Position numbers and translations under genes: made by a program
NCBI RefSeq assembly: GCF_015355755.1
Contig: NZ_JACVEE010000003.1
Span: 1 to 64,000, forward strand
Source: Nocardia sp. XZ_19_385
GTDB lineage: Bacteria > Actinomycetota > Actinomycetes > Mycobacteriales > Mycobacteriaceae
Direction of reading: 5' to 3'
DNA: 64,000 bases
Shown here: in pieces, positions 8,179 through 16,036 of the stretch
Layout of the letters: each line of letters begins with the position of its first letter
Position numbering within the stretch: the first letter of the stretch is position 1
Notes under the pieces: generated by a model
Told to the model about the DNA's origin: nothing
Seen by the model: only the letters and a program-made list of their open reading frames with translations
The model's database searches: none

Positions 8179-10083
8179 GTGTCCAGGCCGCGTAAACGTC
8201 CCGACCCCACCGACGTTGCCGCGCCGATCTGCAATGCGGTAATCGACCTGCTCGAACGCGCCAACCTCTCCAATCTTGAGGTGTTGAGGCGCACGAAGCT
8301 GAGCATCTCGAAAACAACGCTGACCCGATACCTGCTGGGGCAGAACGGGGCTCGGCCCTCCCCCGAGCTGGTCGGCACCGTGGTCACCGTGGTCGCCGAC
8401 GAGTTACGCGTCAACCCACACAGTCTCTACTCCGAGTACCCGGTGCTACGGGACTACGTGCAACCGGCCCCGGTGCCGCACAACGGCTTCGATGCATCCG
8501 AAGCAGAACAGGTACATCGCATCCCTGGAGATTTCGTGGAGAAGGTCGGCTGGCTGTGGGAACAGGTCATCGACGGCAACGAGTATATGGCCGCGGTTGC
8601 CCTGCATGGATTCTCCCCCGACCCGTTCAACGCCGCCGTTGCCTTGAGAATGATTGCCAAGCGGGACACCGGTGGCGCCGCAGCGCTGCTGCGAGCCCTC
8701 AGTGAAATCTACGGGCCCGCCTATGCCGAGAAAATTCTGGAGGGCCTGGATCGAGAAGCCGTGGCGAGTTTCGATGTGAGCAACTACCGCCAGAGCCCGC
8801 AGCCATTGTGGAACCCAGCTCACCGCGACATGCTTGAAGAGAGCAACCCCCGGCTCATCGGTCGCCGCCTCGGCATGCTGATCGGACGTGGTGACCACGC
8901 GCAAGCCCGGGAAGAACTGGCCAGGATCGCCGTGATGGATGCCCGATCCGGCAGTAGTAATGCTGTTCAGGTGCTCTACGGCATCGTTGAACCAGCACAC
9001 CCCGGATACGAACGCGCACTCATTGCCTTGAACGCGGTGGTCACCCCGACAGATCAGAGCATGGCGTTGTACACCATCGTCGCCGCATTGTTGGTCGACG
9101 CGCGCGCCTCCGGCACCGCAGGCGATCACGACGCGCTGATCGCGGGGTTGTCACCGCCGGCTTTCGGCGCACTGCTTCGCCGGTTCAGCGCGCGGAGCCC
9201 GCTGACGAGCACCCCAGCGGGACGGGCAAATCTCACCGACTTCCTCGCGGCGGCGACCTTCGAGCAGGTCACGGAGGCGATGCCGCGAATCGACCCCGAA
9301 CACAGCATCGATCAAATAGCCGCCGTGCTGCTCGCCGACAACCCGGGCCGCCTGCTCACTGTCACAGCCCATGTCCCCGGCCCTGCCGCAGAATTCGCAC
9401 TGCACGCGTTCACACAATGCGAAACACACTGGCCCGAAGGCCCTTCGAAGAGTGTTTTCGTCGGCAAGCTCATCACCTACGTACGGAATGAAACCGATGA
9501 ATTCCTCGCTTGCCTTGCTCGAACCTGGCCGCAGGAGACCATCGTCGAGCTGGTTGCGGGCATCATAAGCGGCCACGGGCACGGCACGAGCCAAGGTCTT
9601 CAATCCCTCGCGGCGCTCATCGTGTTCGCTGATCCGCCCTTCCGTGCGACGCTCACGCATCGAGTCTTCAGCGGCCTCGGCCACACCGACAGCGGGACTC
9701 GTCCCGAGGCGGATGCGGTGAAGACGTGGGTTGCGGTGATCGTGCGGTCCCCCGACATCGCGAAAGCCCTGGAGCCGACCGTCTCTGCGTTTCACGGTGC
9801 GATGCTGAAATTTCGCTATCCCCGGACACCGACGCAGGATGACCCTGTCTGGACACCGGAATTGGCCTGGAATACCGCAATGGAGGCACTTGAGGAAGGC
9901 GACTTCCCCACAGCGGCCGTGGAATTGCGGAAACTGCCACCTCGGTTCGATGCCACAAAACTTCCCTGGCTCAGTGCGAACAGTGGGGCGCCTGCCCCGG
10001 AAGCGGACCGAGACCCATCGCTCACCGAGCTGAACTGGCGGCTCGCACTGCGACGAGTTTTCCCGCCTCGCGCCGGACGCTAG
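8179..10083 (+). CDS. HTH-domain protein with long helical-repeat C-terminus
   Basis: A GTG after GAAGGACGACT gives 634 residues. Residues 1-80 look like an XRE/Cro-type helix-turn-helix (VIDLLERANLSNLEVLRRTK, then SISKTTLTRYLLGQ). The remaining 550 residues are almost wholly helical and Ala/Leu-rich, without TPR or NB-ARC signatures, and read as an irregular HEAT/ARM-like solenoid. No ATPase, nuclease or membrane motif is seen. It may be a ligand- or protein-responsive regulator of its own divergent promoter; that is inference. The family is not recognised. Confidence 0.8.
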   Translation: MSRPRKRPDPTDVAAPICNAVIDLLERANLSNLEVLRRTKLSISKTTLTRYLLGQNGARPSPELVGTVVTVVADELRVNPHSLYSEYPVLRDYVQPAPVPHNGFDASEAEQVHRIPGDFVEKVGWLWEQVIDGNEYMAAVALHGFSPDPFNAAVALRMIAKRDTGGAAALLRALSEIYGPAYAEKILEGLDREAVASFDVSNYRQSPQPLWNPAHRDMLEESNPRLIGRRLGMLIGRGDHAQAREELARIAVMDARSGSSNAVQVLYGIVEPAHPGYERALIALNAVVTPTDQSMALYTIVAALLVDARASGTAGDHDALIAGLSPPAFGALLRRFSARSPLTSTPAGRANLTDFLAAATFEQVTEAMPRIDPEHSIDQIAAVLLADNPGRLLTVTAHVPGPAAEFALHAFTQCETHWPEGPSKSVFVGKLITYVRNETDEFLACLARTWPQETIVELVAGIISGHGHGTSQGLQSLAALIVFADPPFRATLTHRVFSGLGHTDSGTRPEADAVKTWVAVIVRSPDIAKALEPTVSAFHGAMLKFRYPRTPTQDDPVWTPELAWNTAMEALEEGDFPTAAVELRKLPPRFDATKLPWLSANSGAPAPEADRDPSLTELNWRLALRRVFPPRAGR

Positions 10084-10154
10084 CGGTCCCTCCTGGCGAG
10101 TCGGATGGCGATGTCGCTCCCGCGTTATGGTGTTGCCGCTGCACTCTTTTCACG

Positions 10155-10256
10155 GTGATCGAGGGGGAGGTCCACGGCTGGCAGGGCACGCCTGTGTGGC
10201 GCGGTAGCCGCCAGCTGTATCGGCGCGGGGCCGATCGTTGGGATTGCGCGGCATAA
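10155..10256 (+). CDS. Possible 33-residue ORF
   Basis: A GTG opens VIEGEVHGWQGTPVWRGSRQ and stops at 10254. The Trp/Arg-rich string looks like the C-terminus of a real protein, and the frame may be the tail of something broken upstream. No ribosome site. Confidence 0.25.
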   Translation: MIEGEVHGWQGTPVWRGSRQLYRRGADRWDCAA

Positions 10257-10260
10257 GGCT

Positions 10261-10428
10261 ATGCGGACTTCGCGTCAAAAATTGCGCGCGCTAGGCACCT
10301 CCGCAGAGACCTTCCCCGCCGTGCGGCTACGCCTAGCGGCCGAACTCGACCGAGCCCGGGGCGCCGGACGGCTGTGGGGCGCAGTCAATCCCGCTTTCAT
10401 TCGCTGTGGCTGGGCTCCAGCCAGTTAG
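10261..10428 (+). CDS. Possible 55-residue ORF
   Basis: An ATG 4 bases after the preceding frame opens MRTSRQKLRALGTSAETFPA, continues as an amphipathic helix (VRLRLAAELDRARGAGRL) and stops at 10426. Composition is protein-like, but there is no clear ribosome site or known family. The rest of 10084-10548 shows nothing further. Confidence 0.3.
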   Translation: MRTSRQKLRALGTSAETFPAVRLRLAAELDRARGAGRLWGAVNPAFIRCGWAPAS

Positions 10429-10548
10429 CGCAGTTCAGCTCGTCCGCTCTCGCCATTGCGAGCCCACCACCCGACTACCAGTGGTCCGAAACCGGCAGGC
10501 AATGACCGAAATCGCGCGGGTAGGTGGCATTCTCGTTACCTTCAGCGG

Positions 10549-10950
10549 ATGTGGCAGTACACCCTATGGGGGATGCTCGGTGCGGCTGCCAATTGCGGCG
10601 TCGTATTCCTCAGGCACAGCAAGCATGTGAAGGGCTGGCCTTGGCTGACAGCCAACGGTGGTCCGGGCGGAGATGTCTATTTGGCCTGGATCGCGGCCGA
10701 GATCGCCGTGGCCGGTGCGGGCACCTCCGCCCTCACCGCGATAGCGGGGGTCGCCAATGCAGCGGTCGCCTTCGGAGCGGGCGCCGCCGCTCCGGTGCTG
10801 GTGGAGAAGCTCGCCGCCTACGGTCAAGCAGCCTTGTCGGGCCCGGGAGAGCCTTCGGACGCTGAGAAGATCCGGAAGAAGGGCGAATTGCCGCCGGGCA
10901 AGCCTGCCGAGAAAGACACAGCGAAACAGCAGGTCGATGATGATGCCTAG
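10549..10950 (+). CDS. Small Gly/Ala-rich membrane-associated protein
   Basis: From the ATG at 10549 (MWQYTLWGMLGAAANCGVVF) the 133 residues carry a hydrophobic N-terminal segment and a second long Ala/Gly-rich one (about residues 48-85). A charged tail follows (EKIRKKGELPPGKPAEKD). It overlaps the next gene by 14 bases, so it is likely co-expressed with the pentapeptide protein. Its two-hydrophobic-segment plan recalls the N-terminal domain of the frameshifted pentapeptide paralogs, so the pair here may be a split version. That is speculation. Confidence 0.6.
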   Translation: MWQYTLWGMLGAAANCGVVFLRHSKHVKGWPWLTANGGPGGDVYLAWIAAEIAVAGAGTSALTAIAGVANAAVAFGAGAAAPVLVEKLAAYGQAALSGPGEPSDAEKIRKKGELPPGKPAEKDTAKQQVDDDA

Positions 10951-12010
10951 CAACGACTCCTGGACACGACGGCTGCTGTCGGTAGCAGCTGGCACATGGC
11001 CGACATTCCAGCCCGCCCCTGCGGCTCCTCCCACCATTCACGACTCGTTCTGGCGACGGCTGCTCTCGATCACCGCGGGGACTTGGCCAGCATTCGAGCT
11101 CAACCCCGATCAGTACCGGCGGCCAGGCAAGGGCACATCAGCGGACAGTTCTGAGGGCTTGCTCGACGAGATTCGGCGCGCACCCAGAGAGCGCGGATGG
11201 CTCGTCCGCGAGGACAGGCTGCCCGCCTGGGACCTCACTAATGCGCAATTGTCCGGTCGGGATCTGACCGGTGCGAACCTGGTCAGCGCCAACCTCACCG
11301 GCGCGAACCTGACCGAGGCGAACCTGAACCACGCGAACCTTGTCGGCGCGAACCTGACCGAGGCGAACTTGTACGGTGCGAAGCTGGTTCACGCGAGCCT
11401 GCTCGGTGCGAAACTGATCCGGGCGGACCTGAGCGGCGCGGATCTGGATCGGGCGAACTTGACCGAGGCGAATCTGAATGGCGCGAAACTGGCCTGGGCG
11501 AATCTGAACCACGCGAATCTGTACGGTGCGAAGCTGATTCACGCGAACCTGTACGAGGCGGACCTGAACGGCGCGGACCTGAACGGCGCGGACCTGGAGG
11601 GCGCGGATCTGCTCGGCGCGAACCTGACCAGCGCGGAGCTGGGCGGCGCGAACCTTCGCGGCACGGATTTGACCGGAGCAGCCTTGCTCCGTGCGCATGC
11701 CCACATCGCGGATCTGACCGGTGCAAAGCTGACCAACGCGGACCTACGGAACACAAACCTGACCGGGGCGCTGCTGACGAGCGCGGACCTGACCGGCGCA
11801 AACCTGACCGGAACGGACCTGGGTGGCGCGAAACTAGTCGGGGCGACGCTGAGCCCGTTGGCCGAGTTGACGGATGTGTTGTGGTCGGAGGCAACGGAGT
11901 GGGGACACCGGGAGCACGAGATCTCGTTCCGTTCGAGGCAGACAGATTCCGGGCAATGGATACTTAACCCGACTCCCGGGAGATTCGATGGAGCACTGCA
12001 ATCCTTGTGA
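10937..12010 (+). CDS. Pentapeptide-repeat protein with duplicated N-terminal motif
   Basis: Three in-frame ATGs at 10937-10945 precede a 357-residue protein. Residues 7-24 (DSWTRRLLSVAAGTWPTF) are repeated at 36-53 (DSFWRRLLSITAGTWPAF). A helical linker LLDEIRRAPRERGWLVRE leads into about 40 consecutive A(N/D)Lxx pentapeptides, mainly residues 95-310, and a short non-repeat C-terminus. The DNA has an obvious 15-base period. The repeats predict a long quadrilateral beta helix. The Trp-rich duplicated motif could be a membrane- or partner-binding helix. This is the only pentapeptide gene in the window without a frameshift. Confidence 0.85.
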   Translation: MMMPSNDSWTRRLLSVAAGTWPTFQPAPAAPPTIHDSFWRRLLSITAGTWPAFELNPDQYRRPGKGTSADSSEGLLDEIRRAPRERGWLVREDRLPAWDLTNAQLSGRDLTGANLVSANLTGANLTEANLNHANLVGANLTEANLYGAKLVHASLLGAKLIRADLSGADLDRANLTEANLNGAKLAWANLNHANLYGAKLIHANLYEADLNGADLNGADLEGADLLGANLTSAELGGANLRGTDLTGAALLRAHAHIADLTGAKLTNADLRNTNLTGALLTSADLTGANLTGTDLGGAKLVGATLSPLAELTDVLWSEATEWGHREHEISFRSRQTDSGQWILNPTPGRFDGALQSL

Positions 12011-12064
12011 CGCATGCAGCCCGATGTCGGCTTCGCCGCACGGGTCGCCTGATAGTCCGTCGAC

Positions 12065-12337
12065 GTGCACGTTACCGAAGCCCCTTCGGCCATCGGGGTT
12101 CAGTCGGCACAGCAATGGAGTCTCCTCCCCATGGAACTCCGCGTGCTGCGTGACGAGCTCGGCGCCGCCGCGCCGAGCGTTGAAGCGATCGCGAACGCGA
12201 CAGAAGTTTCCCGTTCGGCGATCCACGCCGCGCTCGGTGGCAGGGCACTGAACACGACATTTACGCGACAGTCGCTGGTGGTGTGGCTACGGTCGGTGGC
12301 CAATCCTGCGGCTCAACATTGGCTGGTTTCGCGTTGA
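12065..12337 (+). pseudogene. N-terminal fragment of an HTH regulator
   Basis: The frame contains MELRVLRDELGAAAPSVEAI, then ANATEVSRSAIHAALGG. This matches the usual start of actinobacterial XRE-like regulators (LRxLRDELG, IAxxTxVSRSxVHxALxG). After about 70 residues the sequence becomes unrelated and stops at 12337, inside the 3' end of the opposing pentapeptide gene. The body of the regulator is missing, which indicates a recombination junction here. Confidence 0.5.
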
Positions 12338-13824
12338 AATCGTTGTCCCACTCGAACTCCGGGGCCGGTGGCCCCCATTGCCGGGGTTCGATAAATCGGA
12401 CCTTGCCCGTTCCGTAGTCGGTTGCCATAAACGTTGTCGGCCCCCCGAATGCAGATCTGTTGAACCAGGTGTCGCTGTTGAAGGTGGCCCTGTCGAACCT
12501 GGTGTCGCCGTTGAAGTTCGCGTCGGTGAACCTGGCGCGGCCGCTGAAGGTCGCCTCATAGAACCCGGTGCCGCTGTTGAAGGTCACCTCGCCGAATACT
12601 GTGGTGCCGGTGAAGGTGGCCCTGTCGAACCTGGTGACGCCGTTGAAGGTGGCGCCGGTGAACCCGGAGTCGCCGCTGAAGGTCGCCTCGCCGAACTCGG
12701 CGGTGCCATAGAAGGACGCCCTGTCGAATTCAGTGGGGCCATTGAAGGTCGCCTTCTTGAACCAGGCGAGGCTACGGAAGGTCGTCTTGTCGAACCTGGT
12801 GCTGTGGTTGAAGGTTGCCTGCTCGAATCCGGCGTGGCGGCTGAAGGTCGCCTCGCCGAACCACGTCATGCGGTTGAAGGATGCGCCGTCGAATGCGGCC
12901 TCGCCGCCGAAGGTCACCGTGTGGAACGTGGCGTCGCTGATGAAGGTCGTCCCGAGGAACCTCGCGCGGCTGCTGAAGGTCACCTCGCTGAACCGGGCGA
13001 TGCCGTTGAAGGTCGCCCTGTCGAACCAGGCGCTGTCGCTGAAGGTCGCCGCGCCGAATCCGGCGGTGCCGGTGAAAGTCACTTCATCGAATCGGGCAGC
13101 ACCGGAGAATACGGCCCCGGCGCAGGTCGACGTCTTCAAGGTGAGCGGTGCGGAAATCGAAATCACTTGCCGACCAACTGCATTCGGCTTCTGGGCGCAG
13201 GCGGCTCGCGATGACGCGAACGATAGTCTTCCGAACCTCGCTGTCGTTTTGTCGGTATTCGGTGTGTTCTTCCTGCTCGATCTCATCTCGGCGACTGACC
13301 ACGCTCTTCGTCACCAGTTTCGTACGGCCGGATTCACCCTGTTCCGGGTCGTAGGGCAGGCGCAAGTAGCCGCACAGAACGTCGATGCACTGCTGCCGGC
13401 TCGCCCCGGATCTCTCGTCGGCGACACCGGCCATCGCGAATACCCCGGCGATACGAATAGCTGCGGACTTGTCGGCCAGCTGTGCTGCTGCCGCTCCGAA
13501 CCTTTCCCACAACGCGGCCTCCCGCGCCTGTGCGGTGTCGTCGGCGTGCCGTTGTAGCTCGCGCGTCATCTGTTCGTTGTGATGTTCTTCGGCCTGTCTG
13601 CGGGTGTCTACGCCATTGAGGTAGGTCAGGATTCCGGCGGTGAGTACCGCCGTTCCGCCCAGCAGGGTGGCCCACGGCTGCGAAAGATGCGAGAGGCCGG
13701 TCTCCACCCCCGACAGCGCAGCCGCGCCGAACCCAGCTACCCCGGCCGCGCCCAACATGAGCCCCAGTGAGCGCCGCCGCAATTCGACCGACCCACGGCG
13801 CGTGGGCTTCTCCCCTTCGGACAC
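12261..13824 (-). pseudogene. Membrane-anchored pentapeptide-like repeat protein, single-base frameshift
   Basis: The GTG at 13824 opens VSEGEKPTRRGSVELRRRS, two hydrophobic segments, a coiled helical linker and QCIDVLCGYLRLP, to DVDLRR near 13118. The sequence then continues one base out of frame as AVFSGAARFDEVTF and about 25 further repeats with an F at the central position (xFxxATF), ending at 12261. The total of 1,564 bases is one more than a multiple of three. Removing one G from a 4-base run at 13115-13118 restores a single frame of about 520 codons. It is either a recent mutation or a sequence error. The N-terminus is paralogous to 2980-4000. Confidence 0.8.
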
Positions 13825-13831
13825 GAACGCG

Positions 13832-13837
13832 ACGGTA
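13832..13837 (-). promoter_or_regulatory. -10 element TACCGT with predicted leaderless start
   Basis: Minus-strand TACCGT ends 7 bases before the GTG at 13824, inside the same TCTGTACCGTC 11-mer found at 2963-2973. No Shine-Dalgarno sequence intervenes. Confidence 0.5.
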
Positions 13838-13937
13838 CAGACCCCGGGCCCGCCTAGATGGGCCTTCGCGATTCAGACCCGAAGGCGTAACCGTACGGCG
13901 GAGCGAGTGCGTCACCCGAAGCCCTCCGCCGAGCTCG

Positions 13938-15263
13938 TTATCCGGTGCGCGAGAACCGCTTCCGGGCTGAAGCGGCGCGGGGGAGCGGGGCGTGCCAGCG
14001 GGAGGTGCCGTCGCCGCCGTCGGTGAGTATCAGTTCGGCGTTGTAGGGGCGGATGTGGCGGCCGGACACGGCCATTTCGAGGTGCACGCCTCGCACGCGC
14101 CCGGAGCCGGCGCCCAGGCCCTGGGCTTCGAGCTGAGTAACTACCCAGGGCAGATATCCAGGGCGGTACCGGGTGACATTGCCCTTGAGGCGCAAACCGC
14201 GGATGAACTGCTCGTAGCCGATCCCAGGGTGGAGCTGCAGCCGAAACACGTTGTCTTGGACGGCCTTATCCAGCGCCTGAGCATGGGTGAAAAACTGTTT
14301 GGCACCCCACCGTTTCATCGCTTCCTGCCGGATGAGGGTTTCGGCGAGCTTGCCGGCCTGCCAGGTCTTGCTGGTTCCGGGAGGGCCGTAGAGCACCAAC
14401 TGCTGCTTCCACAGCAGAGCCTCGATGTCGGCTACCCCGTCAGTTGATCCAGATGACGGGGTGCCCCATATAGCGTGCAACGGCTGATGATTGAAATCGA
14501 TGGAGCTGCGGCCGTCGTGGGTGTTGCCGTCGGGCAGAAAGGCCTGTAGGCGCTGGAGGATTGCGAAGAGCCGTTCGTCGACGTCAGTGGATGCGTCGGT
14601 GTCGAGGAAGCCGGCGAATGCTTTGGCGATCTGGCGTTTGTGTGTTCCGCTGGAGATCCGTTCGAACTCGTCGGGAAACAACAGGTGCAGAAGGATGTGT
14701 CGCATCTCGTTGGTCGACCATCGGGTGTCGTCGGCGAAGTCCCGGAGCTGCCAGGGGTTTTCCAGCAGTTCGATCCGGTGGTCGAGAGGTTGCTGTTTGA
14801 GTCGGAGTGCGAACTCGATGAAGTAGCCGAGCTGTTGATCGCGCCGGAGATTGAACCGCATCCCGGGATCGCCGATACCTTCGCCCAATGCGGCACCGAC
14901 CGAGGTGGGCAGGCTGACTCCCGAGCCTTGCATGGTGCGTTCGATTGTCCGCCGCTTGCCTGCGGTGGTCATGGCGCTCGAGAACAGCAGATGCACGAGC
15001 ATGGCTTCGGCGGTGAGTAGTCGCACCTCGACCGATGCGGGGGCGAGCTGTTCGTCGAGTTTGGTGAAGAACCGCCCACCAGCGGCCTCGCCAGCGAGGG
15101 GGTTGTCATTGAAGAGCCGGTGTAGTTCCTGCAACCGGTCTACCGACCACAGACCGTGGAAGTCCGCGAAGACGAGTGGCTCGTCTCCGAGAAGGCACTG
15201 CGACTTCCACCGGTGCACTGTCTGATCGATCTGTCCGCGTTGACGCTCGGTGTACCGGGCCAC
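13938..15263 (-). pseudogene. McrB-like AAA+ ATPase, truncated after Walker A
   Basis: The GTG at 15263 follows AGGAG by 5 bases. About 280 helical residues precede a Walker A motif (LVLYGPPGTSKTWQ) and the characteristic McrB-type sequence FRLQLHPGIGYEQFIRGL, then YLPWVVTQLEAQG. In McrB family GTPases/ATPases a Walker B/DExNRA segment should come next. Here the sequence switches to unrelated residues and stops at 13938. No McrC-like nuclease gene is nearby. It is a decayed modification-dependent restriction or similar defence ATPase, 441 codons in its present form. Confidence 0.7.
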
Positions 15264-15299
15264 TACAACTCCTGAAGTACATGCCCCCACTGGACTCAT

Positions 15300-15574
15300 C
15301 CGTCGTCGAGAATCTCAGAGCGGGAGGCGCATTGGCCAGTACAGATGGTCGTTTAGTTTGACGTTGACGTTGGCCGCGCGGACAGCGCCAACGCGAGTTG
15401 GAATTCGTTTCCGCAGGTCAGGATGTGGTGTTTGGAACCGGCCTTGGCGCGGGCAGGCGGGCTGGGATCTGACGGAGCGCAGCACTTTTCGCCCGCACGA
15501 GCCGTCGACCTGGATCCGGCGAGCCGAACTTCGCGGCGATCGTGGCCCAGTTCCCCGGCGTCGGCTACCCCCAC
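15300..15574 (-). mobile_element. IS5-type transposase remnant
   Basis: The minus-strand frame contains PSPPARAKAGSKHHILTCGN and EFQLALALSA. This fits the IS5-group transposase signature (TGPxPxDRxKAGSKHHxLxD...PLAxxLxxANVND). A frame change near 15397 brings ANVNVKLNDHLYWP, the expected next segment. Only this internal piece is left. There is no start, no DDE context and no terminal inverted repeat. Confidence 0.5.
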
Positions 15575-15623
15575 ACCCTGATGGAAGCAGTGGGCACCAG
15601 GATGCCCTGGCCGCGCAGCGTCG

Positions 15624-15880
15624 TCAGCGCGGCGAACGATTCCTCAAGTACGGTGCCTGGATCCGCACCGGTCGCCCGGCGAGCACTCCGTCGACGACGG
15701 TGGTCGGGGCCCGTAAGGACTCGACCAAGTCCGCGGTACTCGTATCGATGATGGTCGTTAGTCCGCGCGTGTGGGGGCGCGAGACAGCGACGTCGCCGGG
15801 GTTGCAGTCGAACCTGCGGACGAGTGCGGAATTGAACTCCGAGACCGGTGTGACGAAGGTATGCCTATGTCCCGCTCGGC
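15624..15880 (-). pseudogene. Possible coding fragment between IS scrap and CHAT gene
   Basis: A minus-strand frame reads FVTPVSEFNSALVRRFDCNP, then GDVAVSRPHTRGLTTIID and LRAPTTVVDGVLAGRPVRIQ. Composition suggests protein, but upstream the frame runs into the CHAT gene without a plausible start. No family is recognised. Confidence 0.2.
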
Positions 15881-16036
15881 ACCTGGGGCGCAGGAAGTGA
15901 TAGCGGATCCGCAGGAGCAGGCGACATCCAATCCTCGCCAATGCAATGCCATCGGCTACGTCGGGGCATATAGTTCTACTTGCAGCAACCGTGGTGTCGG
16001 GCACCCGGAACGAATCGAGCCTTGCGAGGGGCGGAC

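Noticed and set aside
11240..11860. Regularly spaced DNA repeats resembling an array
   Set aside because: The 15-base period without unique spacers comes from pentapeptide codons, not CRISPR repeats.
11138..11894. Long minus-strand open frames over the pentapeptide gene
   Set aside because: They mirror the 15-base period of the plus-strand gene and encode monotonous Arg/Ser/Val strings; antisense shadows.
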